Positions 1 through 6,021 of a stretch of 13,219 nucleotides of DNA are shown here, one piece after another (within the stretch, counting starts at the first letter, position 1; the number at the start of each line of letters is the position of its first letter). Source of the stretch: an uncultured Clostridia bacterium (GTDB lineage Bacteria > Bacillota > Clostridia > Oscillospirales > Ruminococcaceae); contig CAMEYZ010000038.1 of the NCBI GenBank assembly GCA_945947715.1, forward strand, positions 1 to 13,219, read 5' to 3'. The position numbers were made by a program, and so were the translations under genes. A model generated the notes under the pieces. It saw nothing but the letters and a program-made list of their open reading frames with translations, was not told the origin of the DNA and did not search any database.

Positions 1-61
1 ATTATTTCATAAAAAATTAATAATATATTTTAGAAAAATTCATGTTATTGTTCGCAAAATA

Positions 62-70
62 TGGTATAAT
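62..70 (+). promoter_or_regulatory. Extended -10 promoter of rpsO
   Basis: The sequence reads TGG-TATAAT, a TGn motif joined to a perfect -10 hexamer at 65-70. No good -35 hexamer lies 16-18 bases upstream (42-47 is ATGTTA), so this would be an extended -10 promoter. It lies about 20 bases before the structured leader and 119 bases before the rpsO start. The start site would be near 77 (inferred). Confidence 0.6.
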
Positions 71-90
71 AATCTTTGCCGTATTAGGTA

Positions 91-160
91 TTCCATGTCT
101 CAGCTTTCGGGTATCGCCCCTACGGGGAATTGTTGCCTGCCGAATGCTTGGACAGAGGAA
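91..160 (+). promoter_or_regulatory. Structured rpsO leader, candidate S15 autoregulatory RNA
   Basis: The leader can fold into one long interrupted stem-loop. TTCC 91-94 pairs with GGAA 157-160, TGTC 96-99 with GACA 151-154, AGC 102-104 with GCT 146-148, and TTCGG 106-110 with CCGAA 140-144. The tip is a hairpin, CCCC 117-120 with GGGG 124-127 around loop TAC. The internal loops are 111-116 and 128-139. S15 represses its own mRNA through leader structures in several bacterial groups, and those structures differ between groups. The base pairs are seen; the regulatory role is inferred from position. The leader ends 12 bases before the ribosome binding site. Confidence 0.5.
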
Positions 161-188
161 AAAATATTTTTAAAGAGGTGCATTCAAA

Positions 189-455
189 ATGATGCGTAAA
201 GAGGAAAAAACAGCTATTATCGAAGCTAACAGAACCAGCGAGAACGACACAGGTTCTCCCGAAGTACAGATCGCTATCCTTACAAAGAGGATCAACGACC
301 TTACCGAACATCTTAAGGTTCACAAGAACGACCACCACTCCAGAAGAGGTCTTTTAAAGATGGTTGGTCACAGACGCCAGCTTCTGAACTATCTCCAGAA
401 GAAGGATATCAACAGATATCGTGCGATCATCGAAAAGCTCGGTATTCGTAAGTAA
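189..455 (+). CDS. rpsO: 30S ribosomal protein S15
   Basis: This encodes the small-subunit protein S15, a primary 16S rRNA binder that contacts the central domain and helps form the platform of the 30S subunit. The 88-aa product matches the usual length of 87-89 residues. It shows the family signatures NDTGSPEVQIAILTKRI in the N-terminal third, the rRNA-binding block HHSRRGLLKMV in the middle (about residues 49-59), and the ending RYRAIIEKLGIRK. The ribosome binding site AAAGAGGTG (172-180) lies 8 bases before the ATG at 189. A second ATG follows immediately at 192, so the exact first residue is uncertain by one codon. The gene has its own promoter, a structured leader and a hairpin terminator. 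It lies upstream of pnp, an order conserved in many bacteria. Nothing appears damaged. Confidence 0.97.
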   Translation: MMRKEEKTAIIEANRTSENDTGSPEVQIAILTKRINDLTEHLKVHKNDHHSRRGLLKMVGHRRQLLNYLQKKDINRYRAIIEKLGIRK

Positions 456-467
456 TTTCCGTTCATT

Positions 468-504
468 AAGGCAGTGTGGGGGAAGTTTCCTCCTACTGCC
501 TTTT
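468..504 (+). terminator. Rho-independent terminator after rpsO
   Basis: AAGGCAGT (468-475) pairs perfectly with ACTGCCTT (495-502). The stem continues imperfectly through the G run at 478-482 against the CCTCC at 489-493. A short T run (501-504) follows. The hairpin is strong but the T run is short, so some readthrough into pnp is plausible. Confidence 0.7.
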
Positions 505-540
505 AGTGGTTATAATGTAATGCGCCCTCGCAAATGCACA

Positions 541-687
541 TCGGATATTTATTCGATTCTATCCCCAAAATATCCGAAAATCGGGCGGCACTGCATGAGA
601 ATGTCGAAAAATGGTTAGCAGCTGTTAGCATTAAATCGACGGCACAGCTTTTATGCGCCGCGGATTTATTGCTAAAACTGCTATCCG
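541..687 (+). promoter_or_regulatory. Hairpin-rich leader region upstream of pnp
   Basis: The 255-base gap between rpsO and pnp holds no gene I can support. TCGGATATTT (541-550) pairs perfectly over 10 bp with AAATATCCGA (568-577). GTCGA (603-607) can pair with TCGAC (636-640). CGGAT (661-665) can pair with ATCCG (683-687), which ends 11 bases before the pnp ribosome binding site. A TATAAT lies at 511-516 without a convincing -35, so a separate pnp promoter is possible but weak. Expression of pnp is leader-controlled in E. coli; any such control here is only an inference. Confidence 0.35.
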
Positions 688-710
688 AAATCATATACAG
701 GAGGCAGACT

Positions 711-2834
711 ATGGAAAAAACTTTTGAAAATCACAGAATCTTTAAGACCACCTACGCCGGCAGAGAGCTTACCGTTGAAACAGGCAAGACCTGCGAGCTG
801 TCAAACGGTTCCTGCTGGGTACGCTGCGGAGATACCGTCGTTATGGCAAACGTTACAGCCAGCGACAAGCCCAGAGAGGGTGTTGACTTCTTCCCCCTTT
901 CCGTTGATTACGAGGAAAAGCTCTACGCTGTGGGCAGGATACCCGGTTCCTTCACCAAGAGAGAGGGCAAGCCTTCCGAAAAGGCTATCCTTACCTCCCG
1001 TATGGTGGACCGTCCTATCCGTCCCCTTTTCCCCAAGGATATGCGCAACGACGTTTCTGTTGTTATGACTGTCCTTTCCGTTGATCCCGATAATTCTCCT
1101 GAGATACTCGGCATGATCGCAACCTCTGTTGCTATCTCTATCTCCAATATTCCCTGGAATGGTCCTATCGGCGGAATCAGTGTAGGTCTTGTTGACGGCG
1201 AGATCGTCCTCAACCCCACTTTTGAGCAGAGAGCTAAGACTGACCTTAACCTTACCGTTGCAGGTACTGCTGAGAAGGTCGTTATGATTGAGGCGGGCGC
1301 TAACGAGGTTGACGATGATACCATGCTGAACGCTATCATCGCAGGACACACCGAGATAAAGAAGATAGTTGCTTTCATCAGCGATATCCAGAAGCAGATC
1401 GGTAAGAAGAAGTTTGAGTTCGAGTCCATGGAAGTTGACCATGACATGTTCGACGCTATCGAGGAATTTGCTTGTGAGAGAGTAAAGTTCGCTCTCGATA
1501 CAAACGATAAGAATATCCGTGAGGAGAGACTTTCTCCTATCAAGGACGATATCCACGCAAAGTTCGACGAGCAGTATCCTGAGCAGATCGCTATGATCGA
1601 CGAGTGCATCTATAAGCTTCAGAAGAAGATCGTTCGCAACTGGCTCTACGAGGGCAAGCGTGTTGACGGAAGAGGCATCGACGAGATACGTCCTCTTGCT
1701 GCTGAGGCAGGTGTTCTCCCCAGAGTTCACGGTTCAGGACTTTTCACAAGAGGTCAGACTCAGGTCCTCACTATTGCGACTCTCGGTCCTGTAAGCGATT
1801 GCCAGAAGATCGACGGTCTCGACGAAGAGGATTCCAAGAGATATATGCATCACTACAACTTCCCTTCCTACTCTGTGGGCGAGACTAAGCCCTCCAGAGG
1901 TCCCGGAAGACGTGAGATCGGCCACGGCGCTCTCGCTGAGCGTGCTCTGGAGCCTGTTATCCCCTCAGTTGAGGATTTCCCCTATGCTATCAGACTGGTT
2001 TCCGAGGTCCTTTCCTCCAACGGCTCCACATCTCAGGGCTCTATCTGCGGCTCTACACTTGCTCTTATGGACGCAGGCGTTCCCATTAAGGCTCCCGTTG
2101 CAGGTATCTCCTGCGGTCTTATCACCAGAGACGACGGCAGCTTCATGACCATGGTGGATATCCAGGGTCTGGAGGATTTCTTCGGCGACATGGACTTCAA
2201 GGTGGGTGGTACTCACAAGGGTATCACTGCTATCCAGGTGGATATCAAGGTTGACGGTCTTACCTATGATATCATCAAGGAGGCCTTTGCTAAGACTCAT
2301 AAGGCAAGAGATTATATCCTCGATGAGATCATGCTTAAGGCTATTCCCGAGCCTCGTCCTCAGGTTGGTGAGTATGCTCCTAAGATGCTCCGCACCGTTG
2401 TTCCCGTTGACAAGATCAGAGAGGTCATCGGTCAGGGCGGCAAGGTTATCCAGAAGATATCCGCAGACTGCGATGTCAAGATTGATATCAATGACGACGG
2501 AAACGTATTTGTTTCGGGCGTAAATCTTGCAAATGCAGAGAAGGCTATTCAGATAATCAACACTATCGCAAACGATCCCGAGATCGGTGCTATTTACAAG
2601 GGCAAGGTAGTTCGTCTTATGAACTTCGGCGCATTTGTTGAGATAGCTCCCGGTAAGGACGGTCTTGTTCACATCTCTAAGCTGGACAAGCAGAGAGTTG
2701 AAAAGGTCGAGGACGTTGTTTCCGTAGGCGATGAGATAGTTGTAAAGGTAATGGAGATCGACAGCCAGGGAAGAATCAACCTTTCCAGAAAGGACGCTCT
2801 TGCAGACCTGGAGGCAAAAAAGAAGAACTCCTGA
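711..2834 (+). CDS. pnp: Polyribonucleotide nucleotidyltransferase (PNPase)
   Basis: This encodes a trimeric phosphorolytic 3'-to-5' exoribonuclease that degrades mRNA to nucleoside diphosphates in the cytoplasm. The 707 residues match the family length of about 700. The order is an N-terminal RNase PH-like domain, an alpha-helical linker, the catalytic RNase PH-like domain, then KH and S1 domains. Motifs seen include FTRGQTQVL, LEDFFGDMDFKV with D489, D495 and K497 aligned to the E. coli catalytic D486, D492 and K494, the KH loop GQGG at 574-577, and an S1 domain from about 622 to 690. The start at ATG 711 is supported by a perfect AGGAGG (699-704) and by family length. An in-frame extension back to 534 would run through leader hairpins and lacks a ribosome binding site. 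Codon use is strongly biased, as in a highly expressed gene. Transcription ends at the hairpin at 2865-2906. Confidence 0.97.
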   Translation: MEKTFENHRIFKTTYAGRELTVETGKTCELSNGSCWVRCGDTVVMANVTASDKPREGVDFFPLSVDYEEKLYAVGRIPGSFTKREGKPSEKAILTSRMVDRPIRPLFPKDMRNDVSVVMTVLSVDPDNSPEILGMIATSVAISISNIPWNGPIGGISVGLVDGEIVLNPTFEQRAKTDLNLTVAGTAEKVVMIEAGANEVDDDTMLNAIIAGHTEIKKIVAFISDIQKQIGKKKFEFESMEVDHDMFDAIEEFACERVKFALDTNDKNIREERLSPIKDDIHAKFDEQYPEQIAMIDECIYKLQKKIVRNWLYEGKRVDGRGIDEIRPLAAEAGVLPRVHGSGLFTRGQTQVLTIATLGPVSDCQKIDGLDEEDSKRYMHHYNFPSYSVGETKPSRGPGRREIGHGALAERALEPVIPSVEDFPYAIRLVSEVLSSNGSTSQGSICGSTLALMDAGVPIKAPVAGISCGLITRDDGSFMTMVDIQGLEDFFGDMDFKVGGTHKGITAIQVDIKVDGLTYDIIKEAFAKTHKARDYILDEIMLKAIPEPRPQVGEYAPKMLRTVVPVDKIREVIGQGGKVIQKISADCDVKIDINDDGNVFVSGVNLANAEKAIQIINTIANDPEIGAIYKGKVVRLMNFGAFVEIAPGKDGLVHISKLDKQRVEKVEDVVSVGDEIVVKVMEIDSQGRINLSRKDALADLEAKKKNS

Positions 2835-2864
2835 GTCCCCCTGAATACTGATAATAAATGAACC

Positions 2865-2906
2865 AAACACCTCCCGTTTCATATAATGAAATGCGGAGGT
2901 GTTTTT
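2865..2906 (+). terminator. pnp terminator hairpin that contains the next gene's ribosome binding site
   Basis: AAACACCTCC (2865-2874) pairs perfectly with GGAGGTGTTT (2895-2904). The inner arms TTTCAT (2877-2882) and ATGAAA (2886-2891) extend the helix around loop ATA. The T run at 2902-2906 completes an intrinsic terminator. The GGAGGT in the 3' arm (2895-2900) is also the only ribosome binding site for the ATG at 2907. Confidence 0.88.
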
Positions 2907-3197
2907 ATGGAAACGGGGTTTTATATCTTTATTGCAGTGATGCTTATCGCGGCAGTAGCGGAGCTGCTCCTGTCATTTTACTATCGTCCTGAAAGGGTGA
3001 TATTTTTTCCTGTTACAAGGGAGCTTAAGATAGACAGCTTTGCTGCTGAGGAGATTTTCAGCGCTTCCGGTAATACGATAATATGCTTTCTGAATATGGG
3101 CGCTGACCCTGCTCAGTGGAGGATTCTTGAGGAAATGGCGGATAATACCAAAAATGTTTTTTGTTTGGACGAAGCGGACATATTGACATATCTATAA
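2907..3197 (+). CDS. Small single-helix membrane protein, function unknown
   Basis: The 96-aa product is not recognised. Residues about 3-22 form one hydrophobic helix, followed by a basic-aromatic turn (YYRPERVIFFP) and a soluble domain of about 65 residues that is probably cytoplasmic. That domain ends in an acidic segment (CLDEADILTYL). The start at 2907 is chosen because GGAGGT (2895-2900) lies 6 bases upstream. The in-frame ATG at 2886 lies inside the terminator stem and has no ribosome binding site. The gene starts one base after the pnp terminator T run and its ribosome binding site is buried in that hairpin, so expression should be low or conditional. The promoter of the next gene lies within its last codons. 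Confidence 0.7.
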   Translation: METGFYIFIAVMLIAAVAELLLSFYYRPERVIFFPVTRELKIDSFAAEEIFSASGNTIICFLNMGADPAQWRILEEMADNTKNVFCLDEADILTYL

Positions 3198-3211
3198 AAA
3201 TATGATATAAT
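3183..3211 (+). promoter_or_regulatory. Perfect consensus sigma-A promoter for the 227-aa membrane protein
   Basis: TTGACA (3183-3188) is followed after exactly 17 bases by TATAAT (3206-3211), with a TGA extended -10 at 3203-3205. The -35 box lies inside the 3' end of the preceding gene, whose stop is at 3195-3197. Transcription should begin near 3218, about 75 bases before the next ATG. The leader can form a 7-bp stem (3261-3267 with 3276-3282) whose end touches the ribosome binding site. Confidence 0.85.
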
Positions 3212-3219
3212 TATATCAT
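3202..3219 (+). repeat. 18-bp perfect palindrome over the -10 box, candidate operator
   Basis: The segment ATGATATAATTATATCAT equals its own reverse complement over 18 bases. It covers the TGn and -10 box and reaches the expected transcription start. A perfect palindrome in this position fits a dimeric repressor site; AT-rich chance symmetry around TATAAT is the alternative. Binding is inferred. Confidence 0.5.
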
Positions 3220-3293
3220 GTTATTACATGAAATATCGCTTCGATATCTTCTAAAAGAGTCGGAGCTCATATTACAGCTTCGGAGGGTTATAA

Positions 3294-3977
3294 ATGTCGG
3301 AAAGCAATAAAAAAGCTAAAACAAGGATAAAGCATCCTGCGCTGCTGGTGCTGTCGCTGCTATTGATGTTCGTCTTTGCGGTTGTTGCATTTATAGGCGC
3401 TAAGGTCACTCGCGGACTGACCGGGGAATATTCAAATCTTAATGAGCTTACTCCTGAGACCTCCTATGAGGGTCAGATCGTTTTCGGTCAGGTATATGCT
3501 TCACTGGGTACATATGGTCAGAAATATAAGACTGACGAAAACGGCGATATTATCAGCGAAAATGACCTCGATTATTTCTTCCTTGTTCAGGCTAATGATG
3601 ATTACAGCATCACCATTCAGACTGACAATGAGGATACTGTTGCAAAGCTTAATGCTCTTACTGTAGCCAGCGACAGATTCGCTGAGGGAGTAACTGACAG
3701 CATTGAGTACGAGACCATCGAATACAGCGGTATGCTCATAGCTCTTGATGAGGATGAACTAAGTCATCTGTATACCTGGGTGCTGCAGCAGGGAAGATAC
3801 GGTGCGACCACTGTTGATGAGGCTAAGCAGTTTATTATTCCGTATAAAATATGCGATTATAATCGAAATGGCGGGCTTCCTATGCTTATAGTGGGATGCG
3901 TAGGATTTGTGGGCTTTGCCGTTATTATGCTTAAGCTTTTGAAACAGCGCGTTGATGTTGAGGACGATGAGATTTAA
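3294..3977 (+). CDS. Two-helix membrane protein with an extracytoplasmic domain, function unknown
   Basis: The 227-aa product is not recognised. A basic N-terminus (KKAKTRIKH) precedes a hydrophobic helix at about residues 16-37. A mostly acidic and polar domain of about 155 residues follows, then a second helix near 196-216 and a short charged tail ending VEDDEI. The pattern suggests both ends in the cytoplasm and the middle domain outside. The middle domain has no cysteine pair or catalytic signature I can name. GGAGGG (3282-3287) lies 6 bases before the ATG. The gene is a single transcription unit, with a consensus promoter in front and a clear terminator behind (3993-4020). Confidence 0.85.
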   Translation: MSESNKKAKTRIKHPALLVLSLLLMFVFAVVAFIGAKVTRGLTGEYSNLNELTPETSYEGQIVFGQVYASLGTYGQKYKTDENGDIISENDLDYFFLVQANDDYSITIQTDNEDTVAKLNALTVASDRFAEGVTDSIEYETIEYSGMLIALDEDELSHLYTWVLQQGRYGATTVDEAKQFIIPYKICDYNRNGGLPMLIVGCVGFVGFAVIMLKLLKQRVDVEDDEI

Positions 3978-3992
3978 AATATGAATTGATTT

Positions 3993-4020
3993 CGGTGGCA
4001 GAGCTTTGCCGCCGTTTTTT
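3993..4020 (+). terminator. Rho-independent terminator after the 227-aa gene
   Basis: CGGTGGCA (3993-4000) pairs with TGCCGCCG (4007-4014) with one G-T wobble, around a short AGCT-containing loop. A run of six T follows (4015-4020). It begins 15 bases after the stop codon. Confidence 0.88.
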
Positions 4021-4098
4021 GTGTTTTGGAAGAATAAATATTTTGCTGAAATATGTCGGAAATGTAAAATTTCAAAATAAGCTTAAGGGACAGCTTTT

Positions 4099-4120
4099 TT
4101 GTTGTCCTTTTGTTGTCCTT
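4099..4120 (+). repeat. Tandem 11-bp direct repeat, candidate regulator site
   Basis: TTGTTGTCCTT occurs twice with no gap, at 4099-4109 and 4110-4120. It ends 7 bases before the -10 box at 4128 and therefore covers the -35 position. Tandem direct repeats with 11-bp period are the usual site form for OmpR/PhoB-family regulators. The repeat is seen; its role as a binding site is inferred. The rest of 4021-4206 holds nothing else I can support. Confidence 0.5.
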
Positions 4121-4124
4121 TCGA

Positions 4125-4133
4125 TGATATAAT
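4125..4133 (+). promoter_or_regulatory. Extended -10 promoter of the 121-aa membrane protein
   Basis: TGA-TATAAT (TGn at 4125-4127, hexamer 4128-4133) is the same extended -10 sequence seen at 3203 and 12364. At 17-bp spacing the -35 would be TCCTTT (4105-4110), a poor match lying inside the tandem repeat. This suggests an activator-dependent promoter. Confidence 0.55.
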
Positions 4134-4206
4134 GTAGATAATGGAGTAATTTAGACTTTTGCTGCGTAAAAAAGTCTGTACTTCCAAAAAAATAGGAGAT
4201 GATGAA

Positions 4207-4572
4207 TTGAAAATAAAATGTGATCTGATAATGCGTATGGTACTGGTGGTTCTGGCGGTCGCATTGCTTTTGATCGTTTGCTTTGGAAGCAATCAGGCAG
4301 CTCCTGCATTAGCAGAAGGCGATACGGTAGAGATATATCTGACTAATCCCCACAAATTCGGCAATAGGGACGCATACAATGAGTTTCTGTCTTCAATATA
4401 TTTCGGCTCCTATGAACAAATTGGAGGAAATATGATTAAATCAGGACTTCCGAAAAGAATGCTCGGACTTACGTTGATAATTCTGGCGATCATGCTGCTG
4501 GCAGTGTCAATGGCCTTCGGACTGCTTCGCATATACGAAGATAAGCTCACCGTTGAGACCATCGTAACATAG
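4207..4572 (+). CDS. Small two-helix membrane protein with TTG start, function unknown
   Basis: The 121-aa product is not recognised. It has a hydrophobic helix at residues 10-27, a polar middle domain of about 55 residues (about 28-84) and a second helix at 85-108. The start is set by AGGAG (4194-4198) lying 8 bases before TTG 4207. The ATG at 4199 is out of frame and stops after three codons, and the in-frame TTG at 4159 has no ribosome binding site. The last 66 bases (residues 101-121) overlap the 3' end of the nuclease gene on the other strand. No terminator separates the two genes. Function cannot be assigned; position next to a restriction module does not show it belongs to it. Confidence 0.65.
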   Translation: MKIKCDLIMRMVLVVLAVALLLIVCFGSNQAAPALAEGDTVEIYLTNPHKFGNRDAYNEFLSSIYFGSYEQIGGNMIKSGLPKRMLGLTLIILAIMLLAVSMAFGLLRIYEDKLTVETIVT

Positions 4573-6021
4573 GTCTCGGCGGTGATTTGATTGTATATGT
4601 TCATTCAGAGCCGACCGCAGCAGGTCTGTATGCTTACGGTTTTCGTCCGGATTTTTGGAAGCGGCAAGCCTGAACAGATATTGCGGGTCAATCTGGATAA
4701 GCATGATGTGTTCTTTGTTTTTATTCTTCATGCTCTGCTTGCTCAGTCCGAATTTCTTTATCAGAACGTTGTTTTTATCATCAGAATAATCAACATATCC
4801 TATATATCTAAACCATTCTCCGTCTTTGAGGCGGAGCTCATTTCCGTAGAGTCCATGAACAGGCATAACAAAGGCATTAACGCCCTTTTCGGGAGCTAAT
4901 CCGTAATCACACAGCATGTCAAAATAGTACATCTGCTTGGAAATGTCCTTATACATCGGAACAGAGCTTATAGTATTGCTCTTTTTATCTATTTTGCCGA
5001 GATAATACTTGGCGTCAAGAAGCATAAATTCCTTGGTATCGTTATTGATATTGACAATGTCGGGAATGCCTTGGCTGTGGTTCAATGTATAATCGTTATT
5101 GTCGATGTGATAAACAGGGTTTTCGAAAACGAAATCTCCTTCTATCCTTTCCGACACGTTGTCAAATACGATACGCAGACATCTTTCCCATACAAGCTCA
5201 AAGCAGACTGTGCCGATTGGCTGTTTATAGAAGATGCTGTAAAGGCTGCACCAGGCAAGCATGGCGCGGAGAGTATGTATCTGACGATCCTCGTATAAAC
5301 GGCTGAGCATTTTTTGAATGAATGTAGAATATTCACTTAATTTTCCGAGAAGTGAATGGTCATGCTCGGGAGCGGGAATAGTTCTGTTTCCGGAAGCCTT
5401 CAGCACATTAAGTGCTTCCGCAACAGCACAGCTGTGAAGCTTGCTAATAAGCAGTTCATTATCCGTTTCATAATAGGTGTGATACTGACGGGGATAGACG
5501 AAATTTTCTCCGTCTGTTACCGGAATAAGCTTTGAGACAGTTTTTCCCCAGTTTGTAAAGCCGCGCTGCTTCAGGGATATCTGTCTTGATTTGATATTGA
5601 TTATGCCATTTTGCAGATAGTCGTTTACGATCCATTGTGCAAGCTCGGTTTGGAGCATGCGTGATGTGGACGTATTTTTTTCTGACGGGTCAAATTTGGC
5701 GTTGTCGGGGGTTATGGGCGTAAGCCCTGCCAGCTCTATCGCTTTGATTATCGGCTGCATTTCCGAAATATCCACAGCCGAACGTTCAGCCATATATTTA
5801 GGAAAACAGTAGATATCAAAAATACAGTTATCATATTCAATCGAAAAGCTGCCTACAAAGCGCAGAGCTTTTGGCTCTCCGCTTTTAAAGGAAAAGAAGG
5901 AAGGGTCAAACCTTTTGATAAGGTCGTCAGTGGAATATCCGTCCGGCAATTGTTCCGAGATCGCAGAACATAGGCTTTTTATGTCAGAGCCTTCATATAT
6001 GATTATGGTTTTGCTGATCAT
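4507..6021 (-). CDS. McrC/LlaJI-type PD-(D/E)XK restriction nuclease subunit
   Basis: The 504-aa protein appears to be the nuclease partner of the McrB-like NTPase encoded just upstream. In McrBC and LlaJI-type systems, NTP hydrolysis by the AAA+ partner drives DNA translocation and the nuclease cuts. The catalytic core is visible as IPD (D321) followed by LLDAKYY (D336, K338), the PD-(D/E)XK pattern, and then a helix with KQMYYF. The N-terminal 300 residues contain regions typical of McrC/LlaJI proteins (for example FELVWERCLRIVF near 270) that probably contact the NTPase. The ATG overlaps the upstream stop as ATGA (6018-6021), with GGAG 8 bases before it, so translation is coupled. The 3' end overlaps the opposing 121-aa gene by 66 bp. 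I favour the LlaJI family over classical McrC because of length and the DAKYY motif, but the two are related. Confidence 0.85.
   Translation of the reverse strand: MISKTIIIYEGSDIKSLCSAISEQLPDGYSTDDLIKRFDPSFFSFKSGEPKALRFVGSFSIEYDNCIFDIYCFPKYMAERSAVDISEMQPIIKAIELAGLTPITPDNAKFDPSEKNTSTSRMLQTELAQWIVNDYLQNGIINIKSRQISLKQRGFTNWGKTVSKLIPVTDGENFVYPRQYHTYYETDNELLISKLHSCAVAEALNVLKASGNRTIPAPEHDHSLLGKLSEYSTFIQKMLSRLYEDRQIHTLRAMLAWCSLYSIFYKQPIGTVCFELVWERCLRIVFDNVSERIEGDFVFENPVYHIDNNDYTLNHSQGIPDIVNINNDTKEFMLLDAKYYLGKIDKKSNTISSVPMYKDISKQMYYFDMLCDYGLAPEKGVNAFVMPVHGLYGNELRLKDGEWFRYIGYVDYSDDKNNVLIKKFGLSKQSMKNKNKEHIMLIQIDPQYLFRLAASKNPDENRKHTDLLRSALNEHIQSNHRRDLCYDGLNGELIFVYAKQSEGH

Noticed and set aside
511..516. 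TATAAT as a separate pnp promoter
   Set aside because: No acceptable -35 at 16-18 bp (TCCTCC at 488-493) and the TG is misplaced by one base. It overlaps terminator-flanking sequence. Left as only a possibility.
534..710. In-frame N-terminal extension of pnp by 59 codons
   Set aside because: It runs through leader hairpins, lacks a ribosome binding site and exceeds family length. ATG 711 with AGGAGG gives the normal 707-aa protein.
801..1730. Long minus-strand open frame (309 aa) opposite pnp
   Set aside because: No family resemblance or ribosome binding site. It mirrors the strong codon bias of pnp on the other strand.
1965..2882. Long minus-strand open frame (305 aa) opposite the 3' part of pnp
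   Set aside because: Same codon-bias shadow. Its start lies in the terminator hairpin and no motif is visible.
4085..4109. Bipartite hairpin (AAGGGACA with TGTCCTT) as a terminator for the nuclease operon on the minus strand
   Set aside because: The stem has a bulge and no T run on the minus strand, and it lies about 400 bases past the nuclease stop.
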